Shown: in pieces, positions 1 through 7,036 of the stretch
Position numbering within the stretch: the stretch's first letter is position 1
Layout of the letters: the number at the start of each line of letters is the position of its first letter
Assembly (NCBI RefSeq): GCF_049587675.1
Contig: NZ_JBAVEJ010000233.1
Coordinates: 1 to 14,065 of the forward strand
DNA length: 14,065 nt
Source: Sulfuricaulis sp049587675
GTDB taxonomy: Bacteria; Pseudomonadota; Gammaproteobacteria; Acidiferrobacterales; Sulfurifustaceae
Reading direction: 5' to 3'
Position numbers and translations under genes: made by a program
The notes under the pieces: generated by a model
Told to the model about the DNA's origin: nothing
The model's input: the letters and a program-made list of their open reading frames with translations, nothing else
Databases searched by the model: none

Positions 1-240
1 GGTGGCTCCGCCCCTGCACCCTGGGTGACTTTCTCTTGCTTGTCCAAGAGAAAGTCACCAAAGAGAAAGACACCCGGTCGCTTCGCCGCGCAAAATACGC
101 GCGGTTCCCTGCGCGCCTCGCGGCGGCCGGGCGCTCGCCTAACTCGCCGGGCGCAAAATACGCGCCTCGGGCTCGATCAGGAGTCTCGCGAAGACTCCCG
201 GCCTTGCTCGGTGCTCGGCTCGCTCCGACGGGAGGATTAG
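1..240. repeat. Non-coding repeat-rich block with strong hairpins
   Basis: No convincing gene lies here; the short open frames are low-complexity Arg/Ser/Pro-rich and match nothing I know. The block starts with a perfect inverted repeat: arms at 24-38 and 45-59 (ggtgactttctcttg and its complement) around a 6-nt loop, followed by a partial echo of the arm at 60-70 (aaagagaaagac). A 15-nt direct repeat, gcgcaaaatacgcgc, occurs at 88-102 and 151-165. A second hairpin has arms 180-186 and 192-198. The rest is GC-rich with many cgcg/gcgc words. I recall similar 'ctttctcttg...caagagaaag' elements as dispersed intergenic repeats in beta- and gammaproteobacteria, but cannot check that here. It could also act as a transcription end for genes on either side. 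Confidence 0.6.
24..59. repeat. Perfect 15-bp inverted repeat (hairpin)
   Basis: Arms 24-38 and 45-59 are exact reverse complements with loop 39-44 (cttgtc). The stem is symmetric, so it can form on either strand. Neither side has a clean T-run, so it is not a textbook intrinsic terminator. It fits better as the core of a dispersed repetitive element. Confidence 0.75.
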
Positions 241-260
241 CAACAAACTCAATGGTTGAG

Positions 261-998
261 CTAACTTGCGCGCTGTCTTTGCACGTCCGAATGGTCAGAC
301 TTAGTGAGTAATATTTTCATTAAGAGTCCAGCAAAAACTAGAGGAAGAACTGTCATTGCTGTAGTAAAAACAACTCTCATATACACCGCTGCAATCCGAT
401 GCTCACTCAATAGCAAGTTTGATAGTAGAGCCATTCCGAGCATAACAAACCAGAAAACAATGTTTCTACGCGTTCTGGTTGGTCCCACTACAAAAAAATA
501 AATTGTGAGAATTGATAATATCGTTATCAATGCAGATAAATAATTTGCATACAAGATCAACATGAACGCAAGGGGGAAATTCACGACAACTGCATCAGGT
601 GAGTCAAGAGAACCAGGGTGCCGCATGACATACCGCGCAACGGAAATCTCACTATAGGCGATCACAACACATGGTATTACAGTTCCGATATAGAGCATGA
701 ACTCGAGCAGGTGTTTGGTTCGTTGACTGCGTAAAGTGAAAGACAAACCCCAGAATACAAGCCCAGCAATCATGACAATAACTGACATAACGAAAAGAAC
801 CGCTAAGTACTTTGCTTCCGGGCGTATTAGAAACCCAGCCAACGTCAGAATCGCCCACACAATAGGAATGCTGGCCCACATATAGCGAGGCTTGTATCCT
901 TTGACCTTCGCGCGACCAAAGTCGATTGCAACTAACGTAGCCCAAAGCACGATTGAGCACGCTAAAGCTACAATCATGTAAAATAGAATGTCTTTCAT
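261..998 (-). CDS. Unrecognised multi-pass membrane protein
   Basis: This encodes about 245 residues if translation starts at the ATG at 996-998 (MKDILFYMIV). An upstream TTG at 1038-1040 would add 14 residues that look unlike an N-terminus, so I prefer the ATG, although neither has a clear ribosome binding site. Hydropathy by eye suggests about seven membrane helices, with the first at residues 3-24 and the last near 208-230, short loops, and a charged C-terminal tail (SDHSDVQRQRAS). I recognise no family motif and assign no function. The gene is clearly AT-richer than its neighbours: 481-540 is 18/60 GC by hand count, against 34/60 at 1141-1200 and 44/60 at 2641-2700. Together with the repeat block just downstream, this suggests recent acquisition or a lineage-specific gene. 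That the frame is real is likely from its length and coherent hydrophobic pattern. Confidence 0.6.
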   Translation of the reverse strand: MKDILFYMIVALACSIVLWATLVAIDFGRAKVKGYKPRYMWASIPIVWAILTLAGFLIRPEAKYLAVLFVMSVIVMIAGLVFWGLSFTLRSQRTKHLLEFMLYIGTVIPCVVIAYSEISVARYVMRHPGSLDSPDAVVVNFPLAFMLILYANYLSALITILSILTIYFFVVGPTRTRRNIVFWFVMLGMALLSNLLLSEHRIAAVYMRVVFTTAMTVLPLVFAGLLMKILLTKSDHSDVQRQRAS

Positions 999-1052
999 TT
1001 TTGGGTAACTCGCTATACCGGACGATGCGGGGAGCAGCAATTAGTTTTTAAA

Positions 1053-1069
1053 CGTGCGCGCAGCGCACG
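1053..1069 (-). terminator. Hairpin terminator candidate after the acyltransferase operon
   Basis: A 7-bp perfect GC-rich stem (1053-1059 with 1063-1069, 3-nt loop) lies 6 nt beyond the stop codon of the EthD-like gene. Read on the minus strand it is followed by tttaaaaac, a short T-run then A-run. It could end transcription of the minus-strand operon before the AT-rich membrane gene. The short T-run makes this only moderately likely. Confidence 0.4.
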
Positions 1070-1075
1070 CACCAC

Positions 1076-1438
1076 TCACTCTTGGGCTTCCGTAAAAAAC
1101 GCGCAGGACTTTTCGAGATCAACGAACTGCCGCTGAAAATCCAGCATCGACTTCATCAACACATCGCACTGCGGCGAATTGAGCACGGCATTCAGCTGCC
1201 CGGCATCCTCCCACCAATACTCCAACACCCCATCGAACGGTTCCCCAAAAGCACGCCGCTCGCGCAGGAGCACGTTGGCCTCCACCATTAGCGTCAGATC
1301 TTTTGCATGTCCCGTCGCCCCGGTGTATTCCACCACCCGACCAATGATGGCGTCTAATTTCGGGTCGTTCCAAAATTGACGGAACTGCTCGGAGCTGATG
1401 TCTGAGCGCTTACGCACGCAGTTGATGAAACGGATCAT
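1076..1438 (-). CDS. EthD-like dimeric alpha/beta-barrel protein
   Basis: A small protein of 120 residues. The start is set at the ATG at 1436-1438 because MIRFINCVRKR is the usual opening of EthD-type ferredoxin-like domains (first beta strand, then a basic patch and 'F..FW' helix: SSEQFRQFWNDP), and because ggggaagg sits just upstream. A frame extending to 1522 would overlap the acyltransferase gene and add 28 unrelated residues. EthD-fold proteins are small dimeric ferredoxin-like barrels; some help break down ethers, others have unknown substrates. The usual H-A-P stretch after FW is not seen (NDPKLDA instead), so a specific catalytic role is uncertain. It is the last gene of the minus-strand operon, 64 nt after the acyltransferase, so it is probably cotranscribed. 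Its link to lipid A acylation is unclear. Confidence 0.65.
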   Translation of the reverse strand: MIRFINCVRKRSDISSEQFRQFWNDPKLDAIIGRVVEYTGATGHAKDLTLMVEANVLLRERRAFGEPFDGVLEYWWEDAGQLNAVLNSPQCDVLMKSMLDFQRQFVDLEKSCAFFTEAQE

Positions 1439-1502
1439 GCCTTCCCCAACGAGTGGTGACTTAACCGTAAAGAATAGACCACAAATTCGGGCATGAAGCC
1501 GG

Positions 1503-2417
1503 CTAATAAAATCCCGGATCACCCTTCGGCCGCGTTTTGAACCGTTTGTGCAGCCAGAAATACTGCTCCGGCATTTCCCGCACCGCCTCTTCGATTTCCC
1601 GGTTCATGCGCGTGGTATCGGCGACCGGGTCGCCGGAAGGAAAATTATTCAGTGACGGGCGGAAATTGATTTCGTAGCCGCGCCCCCCTGACAGCTGGCG
1701 TGTGATGCACGGAATCACCACCGCGTTCGTCATCTCCGCGAGACGCGGCAGAACGATAAATGTCGCCGCGGGGATGCCGAAGAACGGAGCGAACACCGAG
1801 TTACGCCTGCCAGCGTCCTGGTCCGGCAGGTAATACAACGGCACGCCTTTTTTCGTCTGTTTCACCAGCGCCGTGAATGGTTTGTTGTGCTCCACCAGAT
1901 GTGCCCCAAAGCGTGCGCGTGCGCGATACATAACATGTGCGAGCAGCTTGTTGTCCGGGTGACGAAACACCGATATCACCGGCCGTTCGGCCGAGGTGCG
2001 TATGCCGCCAATGTCGAGCCCGAGAAAGTGCGGCGCAAGCAGGATGATGTTTTTGTTCTCGCGCAGCGCCTGATCATAATGCTCACGTCCGCGAAAATGC
2101 GTGAGGCGCCGCAATCGAGATTCCGAGGCCCACCAGCCAATACCGATATCGAGCAGCGTCTGACCGAAAGCACGAAAATGCTTGCGCGCGATGCGCGCCT
2201 GCACGTTTGGCGACAGCTCCGGGAAACACAGCCGGATGTTGACATGCACTACATGTCGCCGCGAGGCATGCAGTGCATACAACAGCATGCCCAGTGCCCT
2301 GCCGAACAGCGCAATGACTGGCAGCGGCAGCCAGCTAACCCCGCGCATGAAGCCAAGTCCGATCCACGTCGGCCACCAGCGCGGATGCAGGAAATGACTC
2401 AGGCGGGTTTCAGCCAT
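1503..2417 (-). CDS. LpxL/HtrB-like lipid A acyltransferase (copy 1)
   Basis: A 304-residue inner-membrane acyltransferase of the LpxL/LpxM (HtrB) family, which moves an acyl chain from acyl-ACP onto the Kdo-lipid A precursor or a related lipid. Features seen: an N-terminal hydrophobic segment at about residues 17-50 with the family pattern PRWWPTWIGLG; the catalytic HX4D motif at H130-D135 (LLAPHFLGLD); the YYLPDQDAGRRNSVFAPFFG block; and the C-terminal FWLHKRFKTRP signature. Length matches the family (about 300). Its ATG overlaps the stop of the upstream paralogue by 8 nt (atggctga), so translation is likely coupled. Two adjacent paralogues could add the two secondary acyl chains in order, or one could serve ornithine lipids or aryl polyenes. 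Family assignment is firm; which chain it adds is not known from sequence. Confidence 0.9.
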   Translation of the reverse strand: MAETRLSHFLHPRWWPTWIGLGFMRGVSWLPLPVIALFGRALGMLLYALHASRRHVVHVNIRLCFPELSPNVQARIARKHFRAFGQTLLDIGIGWWASESRLRRLTHFRGREHYDQALRENKNIILLAPHFLGLDIGGIRTSAERPVISVFRHPDNKLLAHVMYRARARFGAHLVEHNKPFTALVKQTKKGVPLYYLPDQDAGRRNSVFAPFFGIPAATFIVLPRLAEMTNAVVIPCITRQLSGGRGYEINFRPSLNNFPSGDPVADTTRMNREIEEAVREMPEQYFWLHKRFKTRPKGDPGFY

Positions 2418-3381
2418 AGGGCGACGGCGCGTGACCCGGGCGGGTCTTAAAGAGCTTGAAGGTCCACAGGTACTGCTCCGGCATGTGCCGCAGGCCTTCC
2501 TCGATCACGGCATTCATGCGCGCGGCGTCGTGCGTGCGGTCGCCGTTCGGGAAATCCTCGAGCGGTGGCTTGAGAATCACCTCGTAGCCGCGTCCGCCGG
2601 GGAGCAGGCGCGTGAAGCACGGCACGACCAGCGCATTGGTCAGGCGCGCCAGCCGGCCGAGCGTGGTGAGTGTTGCGGTCGGCACGCCGAAGAACGGCAC
2701 GAACACCGACTGGCGCTGGCCAAAATCCTCGTCCGGCAGATAGTAAAACGCGAGCCCCTGCTTGAGCCCGCGGATCACGGGACGCAGACCCTGCTGGCGC
2801 GACAGCAGGAAACAGCCGAAGCGCATGCGCCCGCGATTCAGTAGCGCGTTGACCACCGGATTGCGCTGCAGCTTGACCATCGAGAACTGCGCGCGTTCGC
2901 GCGCGATCACAGCTCCACCGAAGTTCATGCCAACGCAATGCGGCGCGAGCAAAATAATATTCCGCCCGCGCAAATCCTGGTACTGCTCCAGACCGCGGAT
3001 ATGTGTTTTGCGCAGAATGCGGCGCTCCGAGGCCCAAGCGAGATACGCCAGATCGAAATAGCTCTGGCCGCTGACGATGAAATGCCGTCGCAGCAGGCGT
3101 TCGCGTTCGCGCAAACTTAGTTTGGGGAAACACATCTCGAGATTGATGCGTGCGATCTTTCGGCGTTTCGCATTCGTGACCATCATGAGCAGTCCCAGCG
3201 CCGCACCCACGGCGCGCGACAATGCGAGCGGCAGCAACGCCATCAGCCGCCACAGGAACAACCACACCCAGCTCGGCCAGTAGCGCGGTGCATAGCTGCT
3301 CTTCGTGTGCCTGAGCGTCAAAAAAGAAAGCGACTGATCCGGGATGTCGGCTTTCGATTTGGTCGAACGTGATGCGCTCAT
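2410..3381 (-). CDS. LpxL/HtrB-like acyltransferase (copy 2), HX4N variant
   Basis: A 323-residue paralogue of the downstream gene and first in the operon. It keeps the family layout: PRYWPSW near residue 32, a membrane segment at about 38-68, YYLPDEDFGQRQSVFVPFFGV, GGRGYEV, and FKTRP near the end. The catalytic block reads APHCVGMNFGG, so the acidic residue of HX4D/E is replaced by Asn (H148, N153, codon at 2923-2925). The histidine is intact. LpxL-type enzymes use a His-acid dyad, so activity may be reduced or the acid may come from elsewhere. About 30 residues precede the usual family start and no Shine-Dalgarno is seen before the ATG, so the true start may lie slightly downstream. The gene runs divergently from the cyclase operon, across the repeat array. 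Confidence 0.88.
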   Translation of the reverse strand: MSASRSTKSKADIPDQSLSFLTLRHTKSSYAPRYWPSWVWLFLWRLMALLPLALSRAVGAALGLLMMVTNAKRRKIARINLEMCFPKLSLRERERLLRRHFIVSGQSYFDLAYLAWASERRILRKTHIRGLEQYQDLRGRNIILLAPHCVGMNFGGAVIARERAQFSMVKLQRNPVVNALLNRGRMRFGCFLLSRQQGLRPVIRGLKQGLAFYYLPDEDFGQRQSVFVPFFGVPTATLTTLGRLARLTNALVVPCFTRLLPGGRGYEVILKPPLEDFPNGDRTHDAARMNAVIEEGLRHMPEQYLWTFKLFKTRPGHAPSPYG

Positions 3382-3456
3382 CGAATGACTGTCGCGCGCC
3401 GACGCGGCGCGGCGGCTTGGACTCGGCTCCCTGCTGGGTTAGTCTCGGCTATCTTA

Positions 3457-3660
3457 TGTCAGGACGAACGAGCGAAGCGAGTAGGGCTTCATTGCCGACA
3501 AGACGAAGGAGCATAGCGACTAAGGCTTCGTCTTATGACAGGACGAACGGAGCGCAGCGAAGTAGGGCTACTCGTCATATGACAAGACGAGCGAGCGTAG
3601 CGAGCAGGGCTACATTAATCGACAAGACGAATGAGCGAAGCGACTAAGGCTTCATTTTCG
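3457..3660. repeat. Five imperfect tandem repeats of 39-44 bp
   Basis: The gap between the divergent acyltransferase and cyclase operons holds five head-to-tail units starting at about 3457, 3496, 3536, 3580 and 3620. Each follows the pattern (t/c)gacaagacga, then a gagcgaagcga-like core, then taggcttcatt. Anchors gacga fall at 3463, 3502, 3542, 3586 and 3626, giving periods of 39, 40, 44 and 40. Units are diverged, and several hold an internal inverted repeat such as gacgaag...cttcgtc in unit 2 (3502-3508 and 3526-3532). There are no unique spacers, so it is not CRISPR. The remaining 3382-3456 shows no recognisable feature. Promoters for both operons must lie in or near this array, but I could not identify them. 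Confidence 0.8.
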
Positions 3661-5502
3661 ATTACAAAAACGGCGCGGCGGCACACCCCGTTTATGCTCG
3701 CCGTCATCGTCTGGCTGGCGGCACTCGCGGCGGCGCACTGGGATACCGCCAACCGGCTGGACAACCTCTACCTCGACTGGAACCTGCGCAGCCTCGCCAC
3801 GCGCCTGCCGCCCGACCCGGACATCGTCATGATTGACATCGACGAGCCCACGCTCGAGGCCATGGTTCCCGATTATGGCCGTTATCCTTGGTCGCGCGCC
3901 GTGTTCGGCCAGCTGCTCGAGGGATTGGCGCACCAGCAACCGGCTGCCATCGTCTTCGATATCCTGTTCATCGACCCGCAAAAGGAGCATGTGGCCGATG
4001 ACCTTTACTTCATCCGCACAGCCGCAACCTTGCCCAACGTGTATTTTCCGATGGTGCGCCTGTCCGCCCCACCCCAGGCCGAGCGCGGGAATGGTTACCC
4101 CCTGAAGCAATTGTCGAATGCCACGGCCGGGCCCATCGCCGACCCCGAGGCACGTGCCGCCCTGCTGCTGCCGCTGCCGGGGCTGACCCAGACCGGGCGG
4201 CTCGGCACCATCAACGTGATTGCCGATGCCGACGGCGTCATCCGGCGTTATCCAATTTATCTGGATGCTTACGGGTGGCGTATTCCCTCTTTGCCCGCAC
4301 GCGTGGCGCGCGACTTGGGTTACCCCGTTCCCGATTCCGCGAACCTGATGCTGACCTGGCACGGTCCGACACGATCCTATCGCACGGTTTCCTTCCATGA
4401 CGTATTCACCGACCTCGAGCGCAAACAGCGGCAGCGCCCGGCGGATGAATTCCGCGGCAAGATTGTGATCGTCGGCACCACCGCCTCGGGTCTGCACGAT
4501 CTCAAGCTCACGCCCCTGGGCGCCAATTACCCTGGCACCGAAGTACTGGCCACGATGTTCGACAACCTCAAGAACGGCGAGCGACTCCAGCAGGCGCCTG
4601 ACTGGACCATGCCGGCGATTGCCGGATTCGTACTGCTGATGCTGGCGGGTGCCTTTGCCATCGGCCTGAGCCCGCTACCCCTCGGCATCGGTTTGCTGGC
4701 ACTGTCGGCGGGGTTTGCGGTCAGCGGCTGGGCGGCCCTGATCTTCGGCCGCAGCGTCGTGCCGGTCGTGAGCCCGTTGCTGTTTGGCTGGCTCTATTTC
4801 GTGCCAGCGGCGGTGCGCGCCTACTGGCACGAGCGGCGCAACCGTCAACGCGTGACACAACTGTTTTCGCGCTTTCTCGATCCGCGCGTGGTGAAAGGAC
4901 TCGTCGAAAAAGGTGAAACCGACGCGGCGTTGTCGGGTCAAAAGCGCGAGATCACGGTGCTGTTTTCCGACATCCAGGGATTCACCTCGCTCTCCGAACG
5001 CAAATCGGCACCGGAGATCGTCGATTTGCTCAACCGCTATTTTAGCCTGCAGGTCGACGTGATCTTCCGCCACGAGGGAACGCTGGACAAATACATCGGC
5101 GATGCCATCATGGCGTTCTGGGGCGCGCCGACGGATCAGCCGGACCACGCCTGCCGCGCACTGGCCTGCGCACGGGAGATGGAACAGGCGCTGAAGCGTT
5201 TCAAACTGGATATCGGGGCTGACGGCGAGCAATTCGACATTGGCATCGGGCTGCACAGCGGTGAAGCGGTAGTGGGTTTCATCGGCTCGCCGGAGCGCCG
5301 TCAGGATTACACCGTGATCGGCGACACCGTGAACACCGCGAGTCGTATCGAAGGCGCCACCCGCGGGCGCGGGCGGATTCTGGTTTCGGCCGCCGTCCGC
5401 GCCGCCTGCGACCAGTACACGTTTATCGACCACGGTGCTGTCAAACTCAAGGGCAAGGAAGAACCGGTTCACCTGTTCGAACCGAAATGGGAGTCATCAT
5501 GA
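3631..5502 (+). CDS. CHASE2-domain class III adenylate cyclase
   Basis: A 623-residue membrane sensor cyclase making cAMP from ATP. Order: N-terminal basic stretch and membrane helix (about 20-37); periplasmic CHASE2 sensor domain (about 40-320, with DPDIVMIDIDE and GRYPWSRAVFG); three closely spaced helices (about 327-392); class III cyclase domain (about 436-610). Metal ligands D447 (FSDIQGF) and D491 (GDAIMAFWG) are present, as are substrate-selecting K487 and T561 and transition-state N568 and R572 (NTASR). The Lys/Thr pair is the arrangement of class IIIb adenylate cyclases, some of which respond to bicarbonate, so ATP is the expected substrate. All key residues are intact. The ATG at 3631 lies inside the last tandem repeat and lacks a ribosome binding site; the next in-frame ATG (residue 22) would remove the basic residues before the helix. 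Its stop overlaps the next start (atga). Confidence 0.93.
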   Translation: MSEATKASFSITKTARRHTPFMLAVIVWLAALAAAHWDTANRLDNLYLDWNLRSLATRLPPDPDIVMIDIDEPTLEAMVPDYGRYPWSRAVFGQLLEGLAHQQPAAIVFDILFIDPQKEHVADDLYFIRTAATLPNVYFPMVRLSAPPQAERGNGYPLKQLSNATAGPIADPEARAALLLPLPGLTQTGRLGTINVIADADGVIRRYPIYLDAYGWRIPSLPARVARDLGYPVPDSANLMLTWHGPTRSYRTVSFHDVFTDLERKQRQRPADEFRGKIVIVGTTASGLHDLKLTPLGANYPGTEVLATMFDNLKNGERLQQAPDWTMPAIAGFVLLMLAGAFAIGLSPLPLGIGLLALSAGFAVSGWAALIFGRSVVPVVSPLLFGWLYFVPAAVRAYWHERRNRQRVTQLFSRFLDPRVVKGLVEKGETDAALSGQKREITVLFSDIQGFTSLSERKSAPEIVDLLNRYFSLQVDVIFRHEGTLDKYIGDAIMAFWGAPTDQPDHACRALACAREMEQALKRFKLDIGADGEQFDIGIGLHSGEAVVGFIGSPERRQDYTVIGDTVNTASRIEGATRGRGRILVSAAVRAACDQYTFIDHGAVKLKGKEEPVHLFEPKWESS

Positions 5503-6107
5503 AACGATTCGATATCATGCTATTGCTTTTCGGGCTCGCCGTGCTGAACACGGCTTGCGCCGAGGAAAAAAGCGACGCCGGTAAAACCGTCATCGTGGCA
5601 CAGAACGGCGCTACCGCGACTAGGGAGCCCGTCACCGTGGCCATGAATACCGGTTCCAAGGCCAGGGAAACCGGCACGACACGGGTCGACGTCGAGCTGA
5701 TGGCCACGCCCTATCGCGACGCCAAGACGGCCGGAAAACTGTCATCGAACACGAAGGTGGATATCCTCGAACGCCGCGGCGGCTGGCTGCGGATCTCCGC
5801 CCTGGGCAAATCCGGCTGGGCACGCTTGCATCAGGTGCGCGCCGGAGAAGGCCCGGAGGCAAAAAATACCGGCGGTGGCCTCACAGCGCTCAAAAATGTC
5901 AGTCAAACCGGACGTTCCGGGTCGCAGGGCATCGTCGCCACCACCGGCATCCGCGGCCTCAGCGCCGAGGAACTCAAGAGCGCCAAGCCCAACCCCAAGG
6001 CGGTGGAGTCCATGGAAGCGAACCGCGCGAGTGATACGACCGCACGCGACTTTGCGCGCAGTGCCGGATTGAAGGATAAGGATGTTCCATTCCTGAACAA
6101 GGAATGA
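5499..6107 (+). CDS. Exported SH3b-domain protein
   Basis: A protein of 202 residues from the ATG at 5499-5501, which overlaps the cyclase stop as atga and has gggag 5 nt upstream. A start at 5487 is possible but less well placed. The N-terminus is a signal peptide (MKRFDIMLLLFGLAVLNTACA); the A-C-A before EEK fits signal peptidase I, and the lipobox is poor (N at -3), so it is probably soluble periplasmic. A bacterial SH3 domain covers about residues 65-115 (VELMATPYRDAKTAGKL, WLRISALGKSGWA), of the kind that binds peptides or cell-wall components. A charged tail follows, starting with GIRGLSAEELKSAKPNP, which I recall as a conserved block in SH3 proteins next to M48 proteases. It sits between the cyclase and protease with coupled spacing. 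Partner and ligand are unknown. Confidence 0.85.
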   Translation: MKRFDIMLLLFGLAVLNTACAEEKSDAGKTVIVAQNGATATREPVTVAMNTGSKARETGTTRVDVELMATPYRDAKTAGKLSSNTKVDILERRGGWLRISALGKSGWARLHQVRAGEGPEAKNTGGGLTALKNVSQTGRSGSQGIVATTGIRGLSAEELKSAKPNPKAVESMEANRASDTTARDFARSAGLKDKDVPFLNKE

Positions 6108-6120
6108 ATTGAGAGGATTC

Positions 6121-6963
6121 ATGAAAATTTCCAAAATTGCATTGTTGCTCATCACGGCATTGGCGCTCGCCGCCTCACTGCCGGCAACGGCTTTCGACAT
6201 CAACAAGCTGCGCAGTGTCGGCGAGAAATTCAAACCGCTGAAGCCGACATCCGAAAACGACGAGATCACACTCGGCAAGGACGTGGCAGCCAATCTGCTG
6301 GGCGCGTCCCCGTTGGTGAATGACCCGGCACTGCAAGCCTACGTCAACAAGGTCGGCATGTGGGTCGCGCTGCACACCAGTCGCCCCAACCTGCCATGGC
6401 GTTTCGGCGTGCTCGACACCAGCAGTGTTAACGCATTCGCCACACCCGGGGGGTACGTGTTTATCACCCGCGGCATGCTGGTGCGCATGCGCGACGAATC
6501 CGAACTCGCCGGAGTACTGGCACACGAGATCAGTCACGTCGTCGAGAAGCACGCACTGAACACCATGCGCAAGGACAAGCTGGTGGACATGGCGAGCGAC
6601 GCCCTGAGTCGCAACAAACCGGAATACGCCAAGCTCGTGAGTGCCGGCACTGAAATCTACACCCGCGGTCTGGACAAGGAGGACGAGTTCGCCGCCGACC
6701 GCATGGGTGTGGTGTTGGCCGCGCGTGCTGGCTATGACCCTTATGGCCTGCCGGCGACATTACAGACACTTTCCTCGATTAATCCCACGGATGATGCTGT
6801 ATCGCTGATGTTCAAAACCCACCCAGACTCGGAAAAACGTTTGGAATTAGTTACAAACGCCATGGAAGGACATTTGGATCAGTATGCTGATCAACCAAAG
6901 ATGGAAAATCGCTTTACATCAATAATTAAATCCCATTATTCGATGTATAAACCAGTTAAATAA
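6121..6963 (+). CDS. Exported M48-family zinc metalloprotease
   Basis: A 280-residue protein; the ATG at 6121 follows gagagga and only 13 nt separate it from the previous stop. A signal peptide is visible (KIALLLITALALAASLPATA, cleavage after A-T-A near residue 24). The zinc site is the HEXXH motif HEISH (135-139), with the third ligand E189 in EFAAD; NAFATPGGYVFITRG before it is typical of the M48 periplasmic proteases related to BepA/LoiP and human OMA1. Such enzymes degrade or help fold outer-membrane proteins. No TPR domain follows, so it resembles the short LoiP-like forms. The last about 40 codons are strikingly AT-rich (16/60 GC at 6901-6960) compared with about 55% upstream. As third gene of the cyclase operon it may act on envelope proteins under cAMP-linked control, which is inference. 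Confidence 0.92.
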   Translation: MKISKIALLLITALALAASLPATAFDINKLRSVGEKFKPLKPTSENDEITLGKDVAANLLGASPLVNDPALQAYVNKVGMWVALHTSRPNLPWRFGVLDTSSVNAFATPGGYVFITRGMLVRMRDESELAGVLAHEISHVVEKHALNTMRKDKLVDMASDALSRNKPEYAKLVSAGTEIYTRGLDKEDEFAADRMGVVLAARAGYDPYGLPATLQTLSSINPTDDAVSLMFKTHPDSEKRLELVTNAMEGHLDQYADQPKMENRFTSIIKSHYSMYKPVK

Positions 6964-6968
6964 TAATA

Positions 6969-7028
6969 TATTACCACTTCTTGCATAAGAATCTGGATAA
7001 TTTGCTGTAAATTTATAAAGTGGTAATA
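6969..7028. repeat. AT-rich inverted repeat between convergent genes
   Basis: Arms 6969-6979 and 7018-7028 are perfect 11-bp reverse complements (tattaccactt and its complement) separated by 38 nt, filling the 73-nt gap between the convergent M48 and ttcA genes. The gap is very AT-rich (14/60 GC at 6961-7020). It could form a weak shared transcription end, or be the remnant of a small inverted-repeat element. There is no GC-rich stem with T-run of the classic terminator kind. Confidence 0.5.
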
Positions 7029-7036
7029 AATAATAG

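Noticed and set aside
25..311. Short open frames in the 5' repeat block
   Set aside because: Low-complexity, basic translations overlapping hairpins and direct repeats; no ribosome binding site or family resemblance.
2447..3265. 272-codon alternative minus-strand frame inside the second acyltransferase gene
   Set aside because: Ala/Arg-rich translation with no motifs; the overlapping frame encodes a clear LpxL-family protein.
3457..3660. Possible CRISPR array
   Set aside because: The repeats are contiguous, diverged and of uneven length, with no unique spacers and no cas genes nearby.
3652..5472. Two long minus-strand open frames opposite the cyclase gene
   Set aside because: They mirror the cyclase coding sequence, whose plus-strand translation has intact CHASE2 and cyclase motifs.
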